Positions 36,150 to 46,923 are shown, numbered from the stretch's first letter. The stretch is 55,873 bases of DNA from Thermoplasmatota archaeon (GCA_023381355.1 JAMCUL010000007.1:1-55873), one strand, 5' to 3'. Translations and numbers: made by a program. The notes: generated from the sequence alone by a model not told the origin.

Positions 36150-38030
36150 ATGGATTTTGAATTCAAGTCCGGAGAATACTATAAAATAGTCAACATCAAC
36201 AGCCCTGAGCCAGTGATTGAATTCGCGAACGGAACAGAATCCGCTGGCAATCCGAGTGATATTGAAGGCATCAGTTTTGAGCAGGATGACGGCAGGATAA
36301 TAGTGCACATGCCCATAAACATAGATTCGCACATTCTTGGCCTTGGAGAGAGGGCGTACAGGATTGACAGGAAAAGGCTTAAACTTTCATCATTGAACTC
36401 TGATCCGGGAGGATATGAGAGGGGCAGGGACCCCATATATTTCCCGGTACCGTTCCTTGTCAAGAAAGACCCTAAGTCGGCTATAGGCATATTCATAAAT
36501 TTTCCTGGCGAGATCAGGTTTGACACCGGTGTGGAGAACTATGATCGCATAAGGATTGAGATATTTTCCCAGAGAGCCCAGATTTTCCTGTTTTATGGGA
36601 AGAACGTGAGGGAGATCGTGGACTCATTCATACGCCTTTCCGGCAGGCCTTTCATGCCCCCAAAATGGGCCATTGGACATACAATCTCACGTTATTCCTA
36701 TTATCCTGAAAATGAGGCGCTGAATATTGCAAAAAGGTACAGGGAGATAACAAGGGTGGACGCAATGTACATGGATATCCATCATATGGACGGTTACAGG
36801 CTCTTCAAGTGGGACAGGGAAAGATTCGGTGACGGCTCTGAATTCCTCAAGAAGATGCATGGTCTCGGAATAAGGGTGATCACAATTGTTGATCCAAGCA
36901 TAAAGGCTGACCAGAATTATGACGTCTTCCTGAGAGGCATGGGATCCTATGTCTCAAAATCGAATGGTGATATTTATTTCGCAAATATGTGGCCGGGAAA
37001 TTCCGTTTTCCCTGATTTCTTCAACAGGGCTGGAAGAGAATTCTGGAAATCTGAAATAAAGCAGTGGGTAAAACAGGGTATTGATGGAATCTGGCTTGAT
37101 ATGAATGAGCCAACAATCCTCACCGACGATCATATGTTCGACCTTGATTCTGTACATGTCCTTGATAACGGCAAGAAGGAAAAGCACCGCAATGTCAGGA
37201 ATGCCTATCCATACCTGGAGGCAATGGCGACGTTTGAGGCACTCAGTGAGAATGTTAAGGAGCCGTTCATCCTTACTCGATCAGGATTTGCAGGAATCCA
37301 GAAATACGCAGCAGTATGGACAGGAGACACAAAATCATCATGGGATGATGTTCATCTGCAGATTTCAATGGTTACAAGCCTTTCCATAAGTGGCGCCACG
37401 GTTGTTGGCTGTGATCTTGGGGGCTTCTTCGGTGAGAGTTCTCCAGACCTCATCGCTGCCTACTACAGGATGGCCCTAATGTTCCCCCTTTACCGTAACC
37501 ATAAGACGATTGACGGAAATGACCAGGAGATATTCCTTCTCCCCGATATTTCCAAGAAGTCAATCCTCAGGAGCATTGAAATGAGGTACAGGTTCCTTGA
37601 TCAGATTTACAGCAACCTTTACTTCTCATCCAGGGAGTGCAGGCCTGCAATATTCCCGCTGCCATACCTTTATGACAATCCCGAGGCCTTCTATTCGGAT
37701 GATGAATACATGCTTGGTGAGGGAATCCTGTATGCTCCCCAGATACGTGAAGGATCCAGGACACGGGAAGTATATATCCCCGAGGGATTATGGCACGATT
37801 TCTGGACAGGCACGAAGATCGATGGAGATACATACCTCGAAAGCAGCGAGGAATATCCGATTTTTATAAAAAACGGCAGTTCCGTGATTTACGATGGGAC
37901 AATAAGACTGTATGGGGATGGAGTGTTCAAAATATTCGTGAACAGCAGTGAACATGTCCTTGAGGTATCAGGTGGGAAGATAAAGAATGGAGCGAAAATA
38001 GACGGATACAGGATTGAGGTTGTAGGTTAG
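36150..38030 (+). CDS. GH31 alpha-glucosidase
   Basis: A 626-residue retaining alpha-glucosidase, probably cytoplasmic (no signal peptide). An N-terminal beta domain has LGLGERAYRIDRK. The TIM barrel holds the nucleophile motif GIWLDMNEP (Asp 317), AVWTGDTKSSWDD (acid/base Asp near 393), YMDIHHMDGY, and VGCDLGGFFGES followed by YRNHKTIDGNDQE, a variant of the family's R.H. substrate loop. The C-terminus is a beta domain. The size is close to Sulfolobus/Picrophilus MalA-type enzymes, slightly shorter. It releases glucose from maltose and short glucans. It is between TrmB and the GH13 gene, as the first structural gene of the sugar locus. Confidence 0.92.
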   Translation: MDFEFKSGEYYKIVNINSPEPVIEFANGTESAGNPSDIEGISFEQDDGRIIVHMPINIDSHILGLGERAYRIDRKRLKLSSLNSDPGGYERGRDPIYFPVPFLVKKDPKSAIGIFINFPGEIRFDTGVENYDRIRIEIFSQRAQIFLFYGKNVREIVDSFIRLSGRPFMPPKWAIGHTISRYSYYPENEALNIAKRYREITRVDAMYMDIHHMDGYRLFKWDRERFGDGSEFLKKMHGLGIRVITIVDPSIKADQNYDVFLRGMGSYVSKSNGDIYFANMWPGNSVFPDFFNRAGREFWKSEIKQWVKQGIDGIWLDMNEPTILTDDHMFDLDSVHVLDNGKKEKHRNVRNAYPYLEAMATFEALSENVKEPFILTRSGFAGIQKYAAVWTGDTKSSWDDVHLQISMVTSLSISGATVVGCDLGGFFGESSPDLIAAYYRMALMFPLYRNHKTIDGNDQEIFLLPDISKKSILRSIEMRYRFLDQIYSNLYFSSRECRPAIFPLPYLYDNPEAFYSDDEYMLGEGILYAPQIREGSRTREVYIPEGLWHDFWTGTKIDGDTYLESSEEYPIFIKNGSSVIYDGTIRLYGDGVFKIFVNSSEHVLEVSGGKIKNGAKIDGYRIEVVG

Positions 38031-38061
38031 AGTCATGGTATATAAATAACCCGGGAAAACG

Positions 38062-38070
38062 CTTTATATG
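38062..38070 (+). promoter_or_regulatory. TATA box for GH13 gene
   Basis: CTTTATATG is centred about 26 nt before ATG 38093, as for a leaderless mRNA. A second TATA-like GTATATAAATAA lies at 38038-38049. Confidence 0.55.
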
Positions 38071-38092
38071 TTTTTCAGGATTACATGGCATA

Positions 38093-39928
38093 ATGCCATC
38101 AATTGAAAACATTGACGGATTCCTTTACAGGATATCATTTTCAGTACCATCAAGGGAATATGATGTCTCGTGCTATATATCCGGAAACTTCAATTGTAAT
38201 GGTGATGGTTCAGTTGCACTGGAAAGGAATGGCGACAGGTGGGCAGGCGAAATAGTACTGCAGCCCGGGGAGTATTCCTATTTCGTTGAGATTGACCAGT
38301 ATTTTAGATGCGATGAGAAGAGGGTTAAGAAAACCAGGCCGCTAAGGCTTTTTCTTCCCCAGAATGAGTTCTACCATGATCCTGGTTCGCCGATTTTCTA
38401 TTCCCGGATCGGGGGCAGGTACCTTGTGAAGGCCGTTTCTCCAAGGACTACCGGTAATGCTCTACTAATTACAGGAAATGAGGAGAGGATCCTCCCTGCG
38501 AGAGTTCAGGAATACAGTTTCATGAAGCTGTATCATTTCATACTTGACGTTCCTGTAGAGTATGCATTTGAGGTTGATGGCAGGAAGCTCGGGAAATCTT
38601 ACGCTGCGAGAGAACTGGCGGAAGTGAATACGGATGGCAGGATAATCTACCAGGTTTTCCCGGACAGATTTTACAGGTTGAATGTTGAAGAAGGACGGAT
38701 AAACGCAGAATGGAATGAGCCACCAGGAAGGGACAGTTTCTATGGAGGGAACCTGAAGGGAATAATTGAAAAGATAGATTATATCCAGTCACTTGGAACA
38801 GGAATGCTTTACCTGAATCCTGTCTATAAATCCGGGAGCAACCACAGGTATGACGTGGACGACTATTACCAGATTGATCCAATGCTCGGAACAATGGCTG
38901 ATCTTTCCTCACTTTCTGAGAAGCTGAGGCAGGCCGGCATATCCATTATTTTTGACGTTGTCTTCAACCACACATCCATTGAGTTTGAGCGTTTCAAGGA
39001 GGCCTTGGCCTCTGGAGATTCACCTTTCAGGGCGTGGTATTATTTCCTCTCCGGGAAGAATGGTACAGTCCTGGATTATGAATGCTTCAAGGATCACCCC
39101 CGGATGCCAAAATTGAGACTGGAAAACAGGGATGTTCAGGGGATGATAATGGACGTTCTCCAGTATTATGGAAGGGTCCTGAACATATCATTCTTCAGGT
39201 TTGATGTGGCAGATTCCATGAACCTGAAAGTCATGAGGGAGCTGATCCAGCAGCTGAGAATGAAATTGCCCGGTGTCCAGTATATGGCAGAGGTCTGGTG
39301 CCCGCCTGAACTATTTGTTGCAACAGGGATTTACGACAGTGCAATGAACTATGATGTGAGGGATAATATAGTCTCGCTCCTGACCGGGAAGCAGGACATA
39401 GCCTCATTTCTCAGGAGATTCGATCTCCTGACATTCAGGATCGGGGAAGATGCACAGAGAAAAATGCTGAATCTTGTGGGTTCACATGACACAGAGAGGA
39501 TCAGGACGGTGTTGAAATCAAGGGATGGAGCCGTACTTGCCTACTCGATCCTGTACATGCTCAACGGTTTCCCCTCACTGTATTACGGGGATGAGACGGG
39601 CCTTGAGGGCGGCAGGGATCCTGACTGCCGCAGGACATATCCGTGGGAGGGTGAGGATAATGAAATGATTGAGTTCTTCCGGAATCTGGCGAGGTTCAGG
39701 ATTTCATCCAGGTCCACGCATGACGGGCTCATGGATGCAGGCGTGGATGGCGAACTCCTGTTTATAAGGAAATCCTGGTGCAATATGGCCACTGAGATCC
39801 ATTTTGCCATGGAAAACGTGGAGATTCCAGATCCAGGCGAAATATTACTTTCCTGGGGAATTGAACGAAAAGGTGGGAGGATTATAATTAAAAAATTTGG
39901 ATTTTACATAAGGCAATGCCAGGCATGA
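38093..39928 (+). CDS. GH13 alpha-amylase family enzyme (cyclomaltodextrinase/neopullulanase-like)
   Basis: A 611-residue enzyme without a signal peptide. Residues 1-170 form an N-terminal beta domain as in intracellular maltogenic amylases. The barrel has region I DVVFNHTS (288-295), region II FFRFDVADS (nucleophile Asp near 371), region III MAEVW (acid/base Glu 400) and region IV GSHDTER (near 464). IIYQVFPDRFY opens the catalytic domain. This set fits cyclomaltodextrinase or neopullulanase, which open rings and cut imported dextrins. It is probably the cytoplasmic partner of the GH31 enzyme and the ABC importer. Its stop is adjacent to the convergent ATPase gene. Confidence 0.9.
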   Translation: MPSIENIDGFLYRISFSVPSREYDVSCYISGNFNCNGDGSVALERNGDRWAGEIVLQPGEYSYFVEIDQYFRCDEKRVKKTRPLRLFLPQNEFYHDPGSPIFYSRIGGRYLVKAVSPRTTGNALLITGNEERILPARVQEYSFMKLYHFILDVPVEYAFEVDGRKLGKSYAARELAEVNTDGRIIYQVFPDRFYRLNVEEGRINAEWNEPPGRDSFYGGNLKGIIEKIDYIQSLGTGMLYLNPVYKSGSNHRYDVDDYYQIDPMLGTMADLSSLSEKLRQAGISIIFDVVFNHTSIEFERFKEALASGDSPFRAWYYFLSGKNGTVLDYECFKDHPRMPKLRLENRDVQGMIMDVLQYYGRVLNISFFRFDVADSMNLKVMRELIQQLRMKLPGVQYMAEVWCPPELFVATGIYDSAMNYDVRDNIVSLLTGKQDIASFLRRFDLLTFRIGEDAQRKMLNLVGSHDTERIRTVLKSRDGAVLAYSILYMLNGFPSLYYGDETGLEGGRDPDCRRTYPWEGEDNEMIEFFRNLARFRISSRSTHDGLMDAGVDGELLFIRKSWCNMATEIHFAMENVEIPDPGEILLSWGIERKGGRIIIKKFGFYIRQCQA

Positions 39929-41053
39929 TCACTGCTGGATACTGTCCGTAAGGAGAGCTGGCCTGAGATTCTTCATTCCGGATGAGTATATTGTACGGCC
40001 CTCATTGTCCTCAAACAGCAGTATCCTGTTAAGCTCGGGACGGATATAAAGAGAATCGCCCTCCTGGATGTTCTCGTCTGAATATACCTGCCTGACAAAT
40101 GTTGTTCCGTCATCGAGGGAGAAATACTGGTATTCTGCCCTTCCTATATTCTGTTTCACGGTCAATTTAGCCTTGATTCCATCGTCTCCGACTGTCACAT
40201 CCTCCGGCCTTATTCCTGCCTGCACGTCAAGGGAAAAACCAGGTTTCAGCTCCAGGTCAGGCAGCACAAGAACCATTTTTTCAATCCTCAATTTCGCCTT
40301 TCCATCCTCCTCATAAAGATGGGCAGGAATTATGTTCATTGGCGGGTCACCCACGAAAGTGGCCACAAACTTATTCTCAGGCCGCAGGTATATGTCCATG
40401 GGTGGGCCCATCTGCTCTATCCTGCCGTTACGCATCACCAGTGCCCTGTCTGCAAGGGTTGTTGCTTCAACCTGGTCATGTGTCACATAAAGCGTGGTTG
40501 TTCCAAACTGTTTCTGTATTCTTTTGAGTTCAACCCTCATCTGTGTCCTCAGCTTGGCATCAAGATTTGAAAGGGGCTCGTCCATGAGGAACATCTTTGG
40601 CTCCCGCACAAGGGCCCTCGCAAGGGCGACCCTCTGCCTCTGTCCACCGGAGATCTCTCCAGGCTTCTGATCTAGAAGATCCTTGATTCCCAGAATGCCT
40701 GCCATCTCCTCAGTCTTGTCATCCATGTCCTTTTTTGACATCTTCATTATCTTGAGTGGGAACTGGATGTTCTTTCTTACAGACATGAACGGGTAAAGAG
40801 CGTAGTTCTGGAAAACCATTGCAATATTCCTCATCTTTGGCGGGAAATCAGTTATCTCCTGGTCATCAAGAAAGATCTTTCCTGAGTCCACCTTTTCAAG
40901 ACCCGCAACCATCCTGAGCGTTGTTGTCTTGCCACATCCAGAAGGCCCCAGGATGACAAAGAATTCATGATCTTCTATCTTCAGGTCTATTCCGAAGACA
41001 CCCCGTTTTTCATCGAACTGCCTCTTGACATTCTGTAAAACAAGTTGACTCAT
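39929..41053 (-). CDS. Sugar ABC transporter ATP-binding protein (MalK/UgpC type)
   Basis: A 374-residue ATPase. Walker A is GPSGCGKTT, the signature SGGQRQRVALARALVREP, Walker B FLMDEPLSNLDAKLR, and the switch TLYVTHDQVEA. The C-terminal region after residue 235 is the TOBE/OB domain of MalK-type subunits (GIRPEDVTVGDDGIKAKLTV). It powers the importer whose permeases are at 45997-47895. Here it is separated from them by the GH57 gene, with its own 150-nt upstream region containing TATA-like ATAAATTAAG about 33 nt before the ATG. Confidence 0.93.
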   Translation of the reverse strand: MSQLVLQNVKRQFDEKRGVFGIDLKIEDHEFFVILGPSGCGKTTTLRMVAGLEKVDSGKIFLDDQEITDFPPKMRNIAMVFQNYALYPFMSVRKNIQFPLKIMKMSKKDMDDKTEEMAGILGIKDLLDQKPGEISGGQRQRVALARALVREPKMFLMDEPLSNLDAKLRTQMRVELKRIQKQFGTTTLYVTHDQVEATTLADRALVMRNGRIEQMGPPMDIYLRPENKFVATFVGDPPMNIIPAHLYEEDGKAKLRIEKMVLVLPDLELKPGFSLDVQAGIRPEDVTVGDDGIKAKLTVKQNIGRAEYQYFSLDDGTTFVRQVYSDENIQEGDSLYIRPELNRILLFEDNEGRTIYSSGMKNLRPALLTDSIQQ

Positions 41054-41207
41054 ACTATCAGCAATCTATATGAATCATTGCTTAATTTATTTTCGCCTGT
41101 TATGCCATCGGTAGTAGTATAATGATATTCCGCTGCATAACTGGAAGCCTCTAAAATTATATTCCTAAAAATATATTGGTATTTAAATTTTAATTTAATC
41201 CATTATT

Positions 41208-44200
41208 TTAAAAAAATACGGGAAAATAATAGAGGTTCAGGTCGCCAGGACCCCCAACAAATCCCATGGAACCAGATCCAGTGTTGTATTTATCCATCCC
41301 TATGCTCAGGAAGCGTATGTTGGTTTGCCCGAGATTTACTGTGATTGAGATGAATGGGCTGGCAATGGAAACGAATCCTCTTGATCCTGTGGAATTCAGT
41401 ATCGTATAGGATATCTCGCTGTATCTCCATCCAAGATTGACGGAATCAAGGGAAGTAATCTTCCCGTGTATATTCCCACTTACTGCATAGGTCTGGACTG
41501 TAACAGGACTGCTATTGTAGCGAGACCCCATGAGGATTGAAGTCTCCATGATCTGCCCGCCGCTTTCATAGAATATGTTCATCATTCCACGTTCATATGT
41601 TGCTGAAATCTGGCTTACAGTATCCGGGTTGAATAGAAATCTCCATGATCCTGAATGAAGGTAATATATTCCTGAAGAGTTGAGGATCAGCGGTATCAAT
41701 GAGGAGCCAGTCCCGACTGTAAATGATGAGGCAATGTCATGATTGCCGGCGGATATATTTTCATAGGTTCCGTTTTCCGGGAAGTATATTGAGATGGTAC
41801 TCGATGTCGCAATGCTGATAGCAGGGATTGAGCCTTCGAATGCCCCATTCATGTCTATAACTCCCGGGCTTTCCGTTGAAATGAATAATGGATTGCCCCA
41901 CTGGACTCCACTGATTGAGGTTGATTCATAAAGATTCGTGCCCTGGATGTAGAAAGCATGCACGGAGCCTCCATATGTCAGAAATGCATTGTGCGACGGA
42001 AGTTTCAGCGCTGATGTGGATTGTGTATAGTTCAATGGCTTCAGGAATACGGGATAAAGGGTTGCGAGATGCGTTGAGTTGTAGCTGGAAAGTACTTCCT
42101 GCTGCGTCAGTCCTGGCGATTCGTTGAGAATTGCAGGCGCAAGGTAACTGTATATGTTGGGGGCATTAGCGCCTCCGGAACCGCCACCCTGGTATGATGA
42201 TGCTTTCACGCCAACGGGATTCCATCCATTGGGCTCGTAGCCATTCTGGAAATCTGATACAACTGTATAACCGTCCACAAGTGGGTTCGTTCCTGTTATC
42301 ATGTATGGAACAGTGACATAAACGGTGCTGTCAGAAAGATTTGCGGATATTGTGAGATCATTCCCAAAGTTGACGTTTGTACTGTTGATGATATATGCAT
42401 TTCCCGGGAATCCCGCAACCTGTATCATGTATTCCCATGCTCCGGAACCTGAAATCACGGCATTCACACCCGGCTGTGTATTGGTGGCACCTCCCGGGAA
42501 CGAAGGCTGGTGGATGTATATATCAACCACTGGCTGCGTGAATCCATATGGACCATCAAATACATTTGAGAGGTTCCCAAACCTTAATGAAAACATTACT
42601 CCGTCCTGTGATTCAGAAATGTTGAACCACTTTATGGTCACTGAACCGCCTGGATAATCAGCCGAGAGGAGCGGGTATGTATAATTGCCGGGACCATTTC
42701 CCCTTGCGGTGTTATGAAGTGATGAGATCAGGTGGAATCCCTGTTCAGGTATGTTTACATGAATAGGGAGCGGTCCGTCAACACTGTATTTTCTTCCTTT
42801 CTCGTGTGCCATGGAAAAGACGTAATTGTTTCCAGATGTGAATCCAATTGAGGAAAGTGATATTTCAAATTCATCATACTGACCCCTGACAGCATATCCA
42901 GAATTTCCACTGGACCTCCATATGGTACCATTGATGGAATGATATACATTCAGATTGAACATCCCTGTTGATCCATTGTATGGCCCTATGGTGGCAAGAT
43001 ATTCACCGGGGAAATGCAGTATCTGCCCCTCAACAGTACCAAACTGTGCCCCGGGATATGATAGCCCGACCAGGTTACCTGTTCCCGTGACTGCAGGTGA
43101 GAAGTAGAACTGGATTGAACTGAAGTCAATCCCCCGGTTGAATGGAAACCTGGATGACCTGACTGCGATGAAGAGATCAGAGGAGTTGTAGCCATACCTG
43201 ATCGATATGCCGCCTGATGAGCCAGATTTATAGAGGTACGAGCCGTTCCATGGGTTATTGTGATTGACAGAAAACCCGTTGATTCCATAAACTGATGTTT
43301 CATTGTACAGTGAACCGTCAAGCTGGGGTGATATCAGCCTCTGTCCACCGGTTGCCTGTACTTTCAATGGAGGTTCCCAGTTTCCTGCAAGATAGGGTGT
43401 TTCTGGTATTCCAAGAACATTAAGGGCGTTCCTCATGTCCACCCTTACCTCATGCTCAAAAACGATGTCATTCTTTGCATATAGATCCTGATCACCCGGG
43501 TCAAATGAAAAATAGATATCTGAACCCTCCGCTGCAAGGATTGAGAACCATGCCTCGTCGTACTTTTCCTGGAGTGTAGCAGTCCTCCATGAGCCTATGA
43601 AGGGATAATTGAATGCATTCATGAACTGGCTCAGGTTGATAGGTTCGGTGAGGTTATGCTTTGCACCAAAGTCAACAACAAGGTTTCTCGTTATTGCAAG
43701 CTGCTGCCATGCCTCATCCTGAGATGGATGTCCTGCCCACTGTGTGAGATATGGGGAGACGGACCCTGCATAACCCTGGTAATTCCATGACCCTGTGGGC
43801 AGGTATGAAAGATTACCCTCAGTCCTGTTTTCGTGTATATAGTGACCCATATTCACCGTTCTCACCCAGGATGAATTGGAACTCAGGGAGGAGTATAGGT
43901 CCTGCAGGAATGGCACTGCATCCTCCGGGAATGGTGACTCAAACATCCAGTTCTCGCCATCTATGGCCACAGTCACAAGAGTGTTTTTATGGTCATTTGC
44001 AGGAACAGTATTGTAGATGTTTTTCAGGTATGACATGAATTCATTTACTGGAGCCTGGCTCCCACTTGATGCCGCAAGGTTGCCATAGTTGAAGGCCCAG
44101 TTGTTGGAAAGGGTTGAATCACGAAATACGAATGTTTCAGTCCCGTTTGGCGTTTCAATTTTATAGGGCTTGTAGAGTTGCTCATAATAGGAAGCAGTTC

Positions 44201-45944
44201 CTGGTGTTGCATTCAGCTTCCCCGATTCTGAAAGAACCGCCTGATCGGTGGATGTCCATTTAACCCCATTTCCTGCAAGGAATGGGACTATCTGGTTGGA
44301 GACTGCCTGCTCGGGTGTCCACTGCCCTGACGGGTAATACCCGAAATTGGAATAGAATATGTCCCTTCCCACATTCAGCTGGGCATTGACATCATTTCCC
44401 CATATACCCTTCGTAATGTTTGCCCCGTTCTGATCAGTCCAGTTATCCTGCAGGAGCAATGGGAGGATGGGATGATCAAATGGTGTCGTCATCAGCTCAA
44501 CGTTTCCGTTTTCGTGGTCTTTCAGGAATGTAGAGATCACAAGATTAGCCTCGAAAGGATAATAGGAGATTATCTTCCCTATCTGTGATACTGAGAATGA
44601 GGTCTGGTTGTAAAGCGAGAGGAGGGAACTGTTAAGGTATTTTTCTCCAATTTGCCCGGAAATTATGGGGTAACTTACTGACCACAGGAAGAATTCGACA
44701 ACTGCATCCTGCAGTTCCCTGTTGCTCAGGACCTTCCCTGAATCCTGCAACTTCAGGAGGTTGCTGTATTCATTTCCGGCTGGAGTTCCGGATGAATACA
44801 CCCATGACGGGGAATTGAATGCAAGATCATCCTGGAGCACCTGCCTCACAGATGTGTTGTTATATGAATCCCTCCCAACAAACGTCTTCAGGAATGTATC
44901 TCCAAAGTGGCTCATCTCATAGTATACGGTATTGTTCCACTGATCCTCCGGAATCAGGGCAGCCTTGATGTAACTGTTGTTGTAGTTTCCGTCCCTGATC
45001 GCGTCGATTTGCAGCAGTAGAGAGCCAGATAGGGAATATGTAACATTCACATTCGTGTATTTGCTCATTATCAGTGCCTGCTCGGCATATTCCTCAAGGT
45101 GAACATCGGCCCATGGCAGGAGCCAGTAACTGTATGACACTGGTGAATACAGAGGCTGGTGATCGTTATAGACAAAGTCAAGATTTATCGGCGGGGGTGG
45201 AAGTGGTTTCTCCCTGTTTATCTCAAGATTTAGTGTGTTGTTGATCAGGAAATAGTTATACACATTCCCGGAATTGTAATGCCCTGCCTGTTCAAAGGGG
45301 ATTCCAGTGCCAACCCAGGAACCACTGCCGCCAATGATGAATGCTGAAACATGGAAATCAAGATTCCCATAACTGTTTCCAAAGATTGCCGTGAGAGGCA
45401 TTCCGATTTCAACTGAATTAGACGTGAAGTATGTAACGACAGGTTCTGAAACTCCGTATGATGATCTGTTTGAGGAAGATGCCTGTGATCTTATGCTATA
45501 GGATTGCGAGGGCTGCCCTGCATAATCTGCAAAAAAGTAGTTCACAGGAATGGTAAATGTGATATCCCTGGTCCAGACATTCATTGTGCTGAAATTATAT
45601 GTTCCAAGATCCGTCGAAGTTCCGTTGTTTATGAAAACAATGAGGGAATTGCCAGTAAATGTTGCCCTGAAGCCCAGGAAGAGGCATGTTGCATTATAGG
45701 AAGCATACATGTCGCTGATGTTGTTGCCTGCACCCCAGGGTGAGGTATGATCATTTACGTAAAGAGGCTGGATATTGTTAAAATTCTGAGAAAGTGAGCC
45801 GTTGAATGTCATGTTTCCCACCGCTGGAATATTATAAATATTCTCTATTTCCCCGGTGGATGCCATTGATGTTGATACGGAGAATGCAGTCAGGATAAAT
45901 AATGCACACACAAGAAATACCGCAAAACTGGAATGTTTATTCAT
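41208..45944 (-). CDS. Secreted GH57 glycoside hydrolase, amylopullulanase-like
   Basis: A 1578-residue secreted protein. Residues 1-29 are a signal peptide (FAVFLVCALFILTAFSVSTSMAS). Residues 30-245 are a beta-rich domain. The GH57 barrel starts at about 255 with NDHQPLY (His 262), then GIWGNDVNAQL, GQWTPEQAVS (nucleophile Glu 545), WTSTDQ, FRDSTLSN (acid/base Asp 609) and VAIDGENW (near 662), all five family regions. The remaining 800 residues are beta-rich, Ser/Thr/Asn/Gly-rich domains probably for glucan binding or surface attachment; no terminal membrane helix is seen. It would degrade starch or pullulan outside the cell. It follows the malG-like gene by 52 nt, with an AT-rich promoter. 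Confidence 0.88.
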   Translation of the reverse strand: MNKHSSFAVFLVCALFILTAFSVSTSMASTGEIENIYNIPAVGNMTFNGSLSQNFNNIQPLYVNDHTSPWGAGNNISDMYASYNATCLFLGFRATFTGNSLIVFINNGTSTDLGTYNFSTMNVWTRDITFTIPVNYFFADYAGQPSQSYSIRSQASSSNRSSYGVSEPVVTYFTSNSVEIGMPLTAIFGNSYGNLDFHVSAFIIGGSGSWVGTGIPFEQAGHYNSGNVYNYFLINNTLNLEINREKPLPPPPINLDFVYNDHQPLYSPVSYSYWLLPWADVHLEEYAEQALIMSKYTNVNVTYSLSGSLLLQIDAIRDGNYNNSYIKAALIPEDQWNNTVYYEMSHFGDTFLKTFVGRDSYNNTSVRQVLQDDLAFNSPSWVYSSGTPAGNEYSNLLKLQDSGKVLSNRELQDAVVEFFLWSVSYPIISGQIGEKYLNSSLLSLYNQTSFSVSQIGKIISYYPFEANLVISTFLKDHENGNVELMTTPFDHPILPLLLQDNWTDQNGANITKGIWGNDVNAQLNVGRDIFYSNFGYYPSGQWTPEQAVSNQIVPFLAGNGVKWTSTDQAVLSESGKLNATPGTASYYEQLYKPYKIETPNGTETFVFRDSTLSNNWAFNYGNLAASSGSQAPVNEFMSYLKNIYNTVPANDHKNTLVTVAIDGENWMFESPFPEDAVPFLQDLYSSLSSNSSWVRTVNMGHYIHENRTEGNLSYLPTGSWNYQGYAGSVSPYLTQWAGHPSQDEAWQQLAITRNLVVDFGAKHNLTEPINLSQFMNAFNYPFIGSWRTATLQEKYDEAWFSILAAEGSDIYFSFDPGDQDLYAKNDIVFEHEVRVDMRNALNVLGIPETPYLAGNWEPPLKVQATGGQRLISPQLDGSLYNETSVYGINGFSVNHNNPWNGSYLYKSGSSGGISIRYGYNSSDLFIAVRSSRFPFNRGIDFSSIQFYFSPAVTGTGNLVGLSYPGAQFGTVEGQILHFPGEYLATIGPYNGSTGMFNLNVYHSINGTIWRSSGNSGYAVRGQYDEFEISLSSIGFTSGNNYVFSMAHEKGRKYSVDGPLPIHVNIPEQGFHLISSLHNTARGNGPGNYTYPLLSADYPGGSVTIKWFNISESQDGVMFSLRFGNLSNVFDGPYGFTQPVVDIYIHQPSFPGGATNTQPGVNAVISGSGAWEYMIQVAGFPGNAYIINSTNVNFGNDLTISANLSDSTVYVTVPYMITGTNPLVDGYTVVSDFQNGYEPNGWNPVGVKASSYQGGGSGGANAPNIYSYLAPAILNESPGLTQQEVLSSYNSTHLATLYPVFLKPLNYTQSTSALKLPSHNAFLTYGGSVHAFYIQGTNLYESTSISGVQWGNPLFISTESPGVIDMNGAFEGSIPAISIATSSTISIYFPENGTYENISAGNHDIASSFTVGTGSSLIPLILNSSGIYYLHSGSWRFLFNPDTVSQISATYERGMMNIFYESGGQIMETSILMGSRYNSSPVTVQTYAVSGNIHGKITSLDSVNLGWRYSEISYTILNSTGSRGFVSIASPFISITVNLGQTNIRFLSIGMDKYNTGSGSMGFVGGPGDLNLYYFPVFF

Positions 45945-45996
45945 GAAAATAATAATTTAATAAATTATTTAAGTTTTTACTACCTCTTATGGTATA

Positions 45997-46914
45997 TCAC
46001 TTGTATGTAGACAGGCTGAATCCGGAGACAAGATACTTCTGGAACACGAAGAACACAATGAATATGGGTATCCCCATGAGCACTGCAAACGCGGAGTAGG
46101 CACCATAGTTGATGGTTATGGTTCCCTGTGAAATATAGTACATTCCGATTGCCATTGTAAACTTGTTAGAACTGGTGAGGAATTGGCCGGCCAGGGCATA
46201 ATCTGTATAAGGACCCATGAATGCAACGATGAGGGAGAATATTATGACCGGCTTGGCCATTGGGACAAGGATCCGGAATAAGGCCCCCCGCCTGCTGAGC
46301 CCGTCCATCTGTGCAGCCTCCTCATAATCCTTCGGTATGTTGTCCACATATGTCTTGATCAGGTAGGTTGCGTAGATGAGCGCAAAGGCGGAGTAAGGAA
46401 TGATCAATCCTATAAAAGTGTTCAGAAGATGTAGCTGGGCAAACATGAAATAGAATGGAATGACAAGCATTGTGAATGGAAAGAGGGTCAGGATGAGAAG
46501 CGTGTAAAGAAGTGCATGCTTGGCAGGAATCTTGAATCTTGAAAACGCAAGTCCGGATATTATTGCCACCACAAGCCCGATAAGGGTGGAGGTGGCCGTA
46601 AGCAAGAGAGTGTTTCTCAGCCAGAGCAGAAAGGGATGTCTGAACAGGATATCATAATAGTTGGAGAGTGAAGAACTTGCTGTCGGCAACAGATCCCTCA
46701 GAGTTGCATCTCCGAGCGATCCAATGGGGTTGAGCGAGGTTATGAAGACGTAATAAATCGGGAATACTGAAAATATGGAAAAGAGTATCAGGACTATGTG
46801 CGACACGATTCTCTTGACTATCTTGATCCTCTTGTAATAGTTGTTCTTCCTGAAAATATCGTAGTCCTCGTTCTTCATTTTCAGTTCGTTCTTATTCATT
46901 TCTATAGATTGCAT
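45997..46914 (-). CDS. Sugar ABC transporter permease (MalG-like)
   Basis: A 305-residue inner permease with six helices. The EAA loop that meets the ATPase is DYEEAAQMDGLSRRGALFRILVPMAKP near residue 200. The N-terminal cytoplasmic part is long and basic (KNNYYKRIKIVKRIV). A GAGGTGATC ribosome site just before ATG 46914 overlaps the stop of the upstream permease, so translation is coupled. It pairs with the 46924 gene to form the channel of an importer for maltodextrin-type sugars. Confidence 0.92.
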   Translation of the reverse strand: MQSIEMNKNELKMKNEDYDIFRKNNYYKRIKIVKRIVSHIVLILFSIFSVFPIYYVFITSLNPIGSLGDATLRDLLPTASSSLSNYYDILFRHPFLLWLRNTLLLTATSTLIGLVVAIISGLAFSRFKIPAKHALLYTLLILTLFPFTMLVIPFYFMFAQLHLLNTFIGLIIPYSAFALIYATYLIKTYVDNIPKDYEEAAQMDGLSRRGALFRILVPMAKPVIIFSLIVAFMGPYTDYALAGQFLTSSNKFTMAIGMYYISQGTITINYGAYSAFAVLMGIPIFIVFFVFQKYLVSGFSLSTYK

Positions 46915-46923
46915 AAGATCACC

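Noticed and set aside
41915-44922. Plus-strand ORFs inside the GH57 gene
   Set aside because: They are antisense shadows of a continuous 1578-codon gene with signal peptide and all GH57 motifs.
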